A program made the translations under genes and the position numbers. DNA of 56,399 nucleotides from Betaproteobacteria bacterium (GTDB lineage: Bacteria > Pseudomonadota > Gammaproteobacteria > Burkholderiales > SG8-41). Below the pieces are notes generated by a model, which ran no database searches, had not been told where the DNA came from, and saw nothing but the letters and a program-made list of their open reading frames with translations. This document shows, in pieces, positions 52,327 to 56,399 of this stretch (the first letter of the stretch is position 1; each line of letters starts with the position of its first letter). The DNA is taken from positions 1-56,399 of the forward strand of contig OMIN01000093.1 of the NCBI GenBank assembly GCA_900299145.1, given 5' to 3'.

Positions 52327-53274
52327 TCATTTCCCCGCCGCCGCCTTCATCACCTTCGCCAGCCGCGCCACTTCCGCATTCATGATCTCAACCAACTCCT
52401 CTGGCGTAGAGGGCGACGGATCAATCCCGGCCCGGATGAAAATATCCTTCGCCTGCTGGCTGCGCAGGTAGCGGTGTATTTCCGTGTTGAGCTTGCTGAC
52501 AATTGCGGGCGGCGTTTTGGCGGGTGCAAACATCGCATGCAGCACTTCCGACACATAACCCGGCACCGACGCGCCGATGCTGGGCACACCGGGCGCGAGC
52601 GGCGAGGCTTGCGGGCTGCTCACACCCAGCGCACGCAGGCGGCCCGACTGCATGTGCGGCGCCACCGCTCCCGCGGAGGAGAACATCACCTGCACTTCAC
52701 CCGACAGCAGCGCGGTCATGGCGGGCGCGTTGCCCTTGTAGGGGATGCGCGTCACGGTCACGCCCGCCATGTGGCTGAACAACACCGCCGCCACATAGTT
52801 GGAACTGCCCGCACCACCGACCGCTACATTGAGATCACCGGGACGCGCCTTGGCCAAGGCAACCATCTCCTTCACGTTCTTCGCCGGCAGCGACGGGTGC
52901 ACCACCAGCACGTTGGGCGAACGATCCACCAGTGTCAGCGCCTGAAAATCACGGATCGGGTCGTAGTTCACTTTTTCCACCAGCGGGCCGATCCAGTGCG
53001 CACTGCCGGACAGCAGCAACGTGTAGCCATCGGGCGGCGACTTGGCGACGATATCCGCGATCAGCACCGTGGGGCGGTTGTCGACGACGATCTGCTGGCC
53101 CAGCGGCCCGGTGATCGCCGCAGCAATCAAGCGCGCCGGGAAATCATTGCCGCCGCCAATCGGTGACGTGACGATGCGGATGGTTTTGGCGGGGTACTCC
53201 TGCGCGCGAGCCCAATGCACCGTACACACCGCGCCCAGCGCAGATATCACACCAACAGCAAACACGCTTTTCAT
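52327..53274 (-). CDS. Bug/TctC-family solute-binding protein
   Basis: The 315-residue product has a signal peptide ending WARAQ, then YPAKTIRIVTSPIGGGND, VDNRPTVLI in place of the glycine-rich NRPGxGG loop, PDGYTLLLS and RIPYKGNA. The loss of the glycine loop is unusual. No strong ribosome-binding site is visible. It is divergent from the tartronate semialdehyde reductase gene by 93 bases. Confidence 0.91.
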   Translation of the reverse strand: MKSVFAVGVISALGAVCTVHWARAQEYPAKTIRIVTSPIGGGNDFPARLIAAAITGPLGQQIVVDNRPTVLIADIVAKSPPDGYTLLLSGSAHWIGPLVEKVNYDPIRDFQALTLVDRSPNVLVVHPSLPAKNVKEMVALAKARPGDLNVAVGGAGSSNYVAAVLFSHMAGVTVTRIPYKGNAPAMTALLSGEVQVMFSSAGAVAPHMQSGRLRALGVSSPQASPLAPGVPSIGASVPGYVSEVLHAMFAPAKTPPAIVSKLNTEIHRYLRSQQAKDIFIRAGIDPSPSTPEELVEIMNAEVARLAKVMKAAAGK

Positions 53275-53367
53275 AACGAATCCATGGGAACGGTCGAAAC
53301 CGTGATTCTACGTGCTGGCACACGTGGGCTGTGGCAAAATCAAAGTTGAATTTCACAGGAGAACACC

Positions 53368-54252
53368 ATGAGCAATATCGGTTTCATCGGCCTCGGCATC
53401 ATGGGCAAACCCATGGCCCTTAATCTCATCAAGGGCGGCCACACGCTGTTTTTAACGTCGCGCAGCGGCGTCGCCAAAGAACTCACTGACGCGGGCGGCA
53501 AAGCCTGCGCGAACGCAAAGGAAGTCGCACAAAAGGCCGACATCGTCATCACCATGGTGCCCGATACGCCCGATGTGGAGAAAGTGCTGTTCGGTGCGAA
53601 TGGTGTTGCCGAGGGTTTGACCAAAGGCAAAACCGTCGTCGACATGAGTTCGATATCGCCGATTGAAACCAAGGCCTTCGCGAAAAAAATCAACGATCTC
53701 GGCTGTGATTACGTTGATGCGCCGGTGTCGGGCGGCGAAGTGGGCGCGAAGAACGCCGCGCTCACCATCATGTGCGGCGGCACGCAGGCCACGTTCGATA
53801 AAGTGAAACCGTTGTTCGACCTTATGGGCAAGAACATCACGCTGGTGGGCGGTATCGGCGACGGGCAGACCTGCAAAGTGTGCAACCAGATCATCGTCGC
53901 GCTGAATATTGAAGCGGTGAGCGAGGCACTGGTGTTCGCCTCCAAGGCCGGGGCCGATCCGGCGAAAGTACGGCAGGCACTGATGGGCGGCTTTGCCGCG
54001 TCGCGCATTCTCGAAGTGCACGGCGAGCGCATGATCAAACGCACGTTTGATCCGGGGTTCCGTATTGAATTGCATCAGAAAGATTTGTCGCTCGCGCTAG
54101 CGGGTGCACGATCCATGGGCGTGGCGCTGCCCAACACGGCCACTGCGCAGGAGTTGTTCAACACCTGTGTCGCCAACGGCGGTGCGAAGTGGGATCACTC
54201 CGGCATGGTGAAGGCACTGGAGCGCATGGCCAATCACGACGTGGCGAAGTAG
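53368..54252 (+). CDS. glxR: 2-hydroxy-3-oxopropionate (tartronate semialdehyde) reductase
   Basis: The 294-residue product is a beta-hydroxyacid dehydrogenase with GFIGLGIMGKPMALNL (NAD(P)-binding), DAPVSGGEVGAKNAALTIM and GDGQTCKVCNQIIVALN (catalytic Lys). Length and motifs match GarR/GlxR, which reduces tartronate semialdehyde to glycerate, the product side of hydroxypyruvate isomerase. AGGAGAA precedes the ATG. Related 3-hydroxyisobutyrate dehydrogenases cannot be fully excluded. The TauD-type gene follows after 11 bases. Confidence 0.88.
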   Translation: MSNIGFIGLGIMGKPMALNLIKGGHTLFLTSRSGVAKELTDAGGKACANAKEVAQKADIVITMVPDTPDVEKVLFGANGVAEGLTKGKTVVDMSSISPIETKAFAKKINDLGCDYVDAPVSGGEVGAKNAALTIMCGGTQATFDKVKPLFDLMGKNITLVGGIGDGQTCKVCNQIIVALNIEAVSEALVFASKAGADPAKVRQALMGGFAASRILEVHGERMIKRTFDPGFRIELHQKDLSLALAGARSMGVALPNTATAQELFNTCVANGGAKWDHSGMVKALERMANHDVAK

Positions 54253-54263
54253 CCCTCGACGCC

Positions 54264-55103
54264 ATGGCGCAGGTCATTCCACTGAACGCCCCACTGGGCG
54301 CGCGCATCGAGGGCCTCGACCGCTCGCAGACATTGACACCCGCCGTCGCCTCTCTGCTGGATCAGGCGCTCGCGGATCATCTGCTGGTTGTGATTCCCGG
54401 CTCGCCCATGACGCCGGAGCAGACACGTGAACTGTCGTTGGCCTTCGGTGAGCCGCGTCCGCAGTTGCTGCGCCGTAAGCGCGCCAACGACGTACCGGAA
54501 GTCTCGCTCATGGTGAGTACGCTGATGGACGACGGCACCACCTACAAAACGGTGTACCGCGCCGAGGATTGGCATACCGACGATTCATATTTTGAAGTGC
54601 CCGCCAAGGCCACGCTGCTGCACAGCATTGCCATACCGAGCCGCGGCGGCTCCACATGGTTTTGCAACATGCACTCGGTGTACGACGCGCTGCCCGAAGC
54701 CACCAAGCGCCGCATCGATGGCAAACGCGCGGTACACGGTTACGACACACCGCGTGCGCGCAACCGGCCCGCGCCGCGCACCGCGCAGGAAATCGCCGAG
54801 ACGCCCGATGTCGAGCACCCGTTGGTGCGCACGCACCCGATCACCGGGCGCAAGGGGCTGTATCTCAACCCCAACCGGCTGGATCGTATTGTCGGTCTTC
54901 CTCGTGAAGAAAGTGACGCCCTGCTTGACGAGTTGACCGAAGAGGCACGCAAGCCCAAACATCATCACGGCCATGTGTGGGCTCTGGGCGATGTGGTGGT
55001 GTGGGACAACCGCGCCACCATGCACCGCGTCGTGAATGACTATCCGCACGGCGAACCGCGCATCATGCATCGCGTGCTGTTGAAGGGTGAGCGCCCGGCA
55101 TGA
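54264..55103 (+). CDS. TauD/TfdA-family Fe(II)/2-oxoglutarate dioxygenase
   Basis: The 279-residue product has the iron-binding HTDDSY near residue 110 and the distal His in WDNRATMHRV near 255, followed by RIMHRV with the 2-oxoglutarate-binding Arg. Enzymes of this type hydroxylate sulfonates, aryloxyacids or similar acids. The gene begins 11 bases after glxR and is followed by a Bug gene, so reductase, dioxygenase and binding protein form one unit. Confidence 0.92.
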   Translation: MAQVIPLNAPLGARIEGLDRSQTLTPAVASLLDQALADHLLVVIPGSPMTPEQTRELSLAFGEPRPQLLRRKRANDVPEVSLMVSTLMDDGTTYKTVYRAEDWHTDDSYFEVPAKATLLHSIAIPSRGGSTWFCNMHSVYDALPEATKRRIDGKRAVHGYDTPRARNRPAPRTAQEIAETPDVEHPLVRTHPITGRKGLYLNPNRLDRIVGLPREESDALLDELTEEARKPKHHHGHVWALGDVVVWDNRATMHRVVNDYPHGEPRIMHRVLLKGERPA

Positions 55104-55131
55104 AAACGCTGCCCTGGTAGCGCCATTGGAC

Positions 55132-56121
55132 ATGAATCATAAGTATCTGTTTTTATTGATATTTTTTTGTTTCAGCTTGACGCTGGGCAACACGCCGGCG
55201 CACGCACAAAGCACTACACCTTATCCCGCCAAACCCGTTCGACTCATCATCCCGTTCCCGCCCGGCTCCAGCACCAACGACATTCTCGGCCGCGCTTTGG
55301 CACAGCGCCTGTCAGAGGCACTGGGCCAGCAATTCGTGGTCGACAACCGTCCCGGTGTCGGCGGCAATCTCGGCTCGGAAATTGCCGCCAAGTCCGTCGC
55401 TGACGGTTACACGCTGCTGATCGGCACCAACGGCCCCATCGGCATCAGCCCGCACATTTACAAAACGCTGGGCTACGACCCGCTGCGCGATCTCGCGCCC
55501 GTTACGCTCTATGCGATGGTGCCGTACGCCATCATCGTGCATGCGTCGGTCAAGGCCAACAATATCTACGAGTTGATTGCGCTCGCCAAGACCGCACCCG
55601 GCAAGCTGAACTACGCCTCGCCCGGCAGCGGCAGCACGCCTCACCTGTGCATGGAAATGTTCAAGCGGCAGGCGGGCGTCGACATCACGCACGTACCCTA
55701 CAAAGGCGGCGCGCCGGCCACGGTGGACCTGCTGGCGGGGCAGGTGCAGGTTTTCTGCCCCGGCCTGCCGCCGGTGCTGCCGCACATCAAATCGGGCAAG
55801 CTGCGCGCACTCACCATCACCATGCCCAAACGCACGCCGTATCTGCCAGACGTGCCAACCGCCGCGGAACAGGGCCACGCGGCACTCGATGTCAATTCCT
55901 GGGTGGGCCTGCTTGCGCCCGCGAAAACGCCGCCGGCCATTATTGACAAACTCCACAACGCTGTCACGCGCATCATGGCAACCCCGGAAATGAAAACCCA
56001 GGTGGTCAACAATGGCGCAGATCCAATGGCCATGGGGCCGGCGGAATTCGGCAGGTTTCTGCAAAACGAATCGGCGAAATGGGCGCAGGTGGCGAAGGCG
56101 GCCAACTTGCGGATTGAGTGA
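55132..56121 (+). CDS. Bug/TctC-family solute-binding protein
   Basis: The 329-residue product starts MNHKYLFLLIFFCFSLTLG; this very hydrophobic signal peptide is encoded by an exact copy of the AT-rich motif. The mature part has YPAKPVRLIIPFPPGSSTND, VDNRPGVGG, ADGYTLLIG and HVPYKGGAP and closely resembles the protein at 42.5 kb. It is the last gene of the glxR-dioxygenase unit. The ribosome-binding site is weak (TTGGAC). Confidence 0.94.
   Translation: MNHKYLFLLIFFCFSLTLGNTPAHAQSTTPYPAKPVRLIIPFPPGSSTNDILGRALAQRLSEALGQQFVVDNRPGVGGNLGSEIAAKSVADGYTLLIGTNGPIGISPHIYKTLGYDPLRDLAPVTLYAMVPYAIIVHASVKANNIYELIALAKTAPGKLNYASPGSGSTPHLCMEMFKRQAGVDITHVPYKGGAPATVDLLAGQVQVFCPGLPPVLPHIKSGKLRALTITMPKRTPYLPDVPTAAEQGHAALDVNSWVGLLAPAKTPPAIIDKLHNAVTRIMATPEMKTQVVNNGADPMAMGPAEFGRFLQNESAKWAQVAKAANLRIE
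55140..55170 (+). repeat. AT-rich boundary motif, exact 14-base copy
   Basis: Reads TAAGTATCTGTTTT, then TATTGATATTTTTTTG, the best match to the full consensus. It forms codons 3-13 of the Bug gene. Confidence 0.88.
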
Positions 56122-56251
56122 ACGGCGAATACCTTTTGCTACTTTGGGCAATGGCTGTGCGCAGTGCCCCGGCAAGCGCAGCCGGAAAAAGATTACGGTA
56201 AAGCGCGCGGCAACGCTTGCCGCCGAGTGCGCCGGTCTGCGCCCCCAACCC

Positions 56252-56276
56252 GTCATTCCGGCGCAGGCCGGAATCC
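56252..56276 (+). repeat. Single dRS3-like repeat
   Basis: CGTCATTCCGGCGCAGGCCG followed by GAATC is an inverted repeat of the dispersed class seen near 13.3, 18.0 and 42.3 kb. It lies after the last gene, in the window's terminal 278 bases, where I see no further gene. Confidence 0.65.
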
Positions 56277-56399
56277 AGTTCGTCGCTTGCGCGCGGCGCG
56301 CTTATAGCTTCCAATAAGCGTCCAATAGGCTTCCAATAGCGCAGACAATCTGGATATGTGACCCCATGAACAAACCTGAATCTCCACACAAGCCCTGCC

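Overview
This window looks like chromosomal DNA of a betaproteobacterium, most likely a Burkholderiales-type environmental heterotroph of high GC content. The evidence is a recA-recX...alaS block, an AlgC-type phosphohexomutase, IspD, and above all twelve genes for Bug/TctC-type periplasmic solute-binding proteins. Such expansions are typical of Bordetella- and Cupriavidus-like lineages. No TctA or TctB membrane partner is present in the window.

Layout. Bases 1-4.4 kb: a Bug protein divergent from an MmgE/PrpD protein, an NHL beta-propeller protein and an SDR that lacks the usual catalytic Ser and Tyr. 4.4-5.9 kb: a decayed zone with an IS3-type transposase relic, the 3' end of a tyrosine integrase and a tRNA-Arg(ACG). 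6.0-11.2 kb: two tandem cysteine-containing exported paralogues, ispD, a YidB-like protein and a complete AmmeMemoRadiSam operon (amrB-amrA-amrS). 11.2-18 kb: two coupled Bug genes, a ComA/HSA32-type protein, a YheT-like hydrolase, algC-like and another Bug gene. 18-24.8 kb: a cupin/metallo-beta-lactamase pair, a FlK-like thioesterase and its frameshifted copy on either side of a Bug gene, type II NADH dehydrogenase and an exported hydrolase. 24.9-29.3 kb: a lower-GC island with a 1136-residue patatin-like membrane protein and a lipoprotein. 30-38.5 kb: Bug gene, alpha/beta-barrel protein, alaS carrying an in-frame TAA, an octopine-dehydrogenase-like enzyme, Bug, recX, and recA with a LexA-like box. 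38.5-42.2 kb: a CoxE-like vWA protein, a MoxR/CoxD-like ATPase and a MocA-like nucleotidyltransferase (a set that resembles molybdenum-hydroxylase maturation), with a deoxyinosine-type glycosylase and a Pro/Tyr-rich exported protein. 42.5-56.4 kb: Bug genes paired with catabolic enzymes (hydroxypyruvate isomerase, tartronate semialdehyde reductase, a TauD-type dioxygenase), an M14 peptidase, a lipoprotein hydrolase, a GNAT protein and a second MBL-fold protein.

How the genes work together: most transcription units are short and pair a Bug protein with one or two enzymes, which suggests substrate-specific capture or sensing of small carboxylates next to the enzymes that use them. Hydroxypyruvate isomerase and tartronate semialdehyde reductase belong to the same glyoxylate/glycerate route although they lie 7 kb apart.

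The most unusual signal is not a gene. A short AT-rich element, consensus TAAGTATYTGTTTT followed by an A/T tract, occurs at least fourteen times (eight exact copies of the 14-mer), plus a truncated copy at base 1. Copies lie in both orientations at gene boundaries and often run into start codons, signal-peptide codons or stop codons, usually 1.3-5 kb apart. I do not recognise it. The second is alaS, an essential gene that is intact except for a single TAA codon inside its editing domain.
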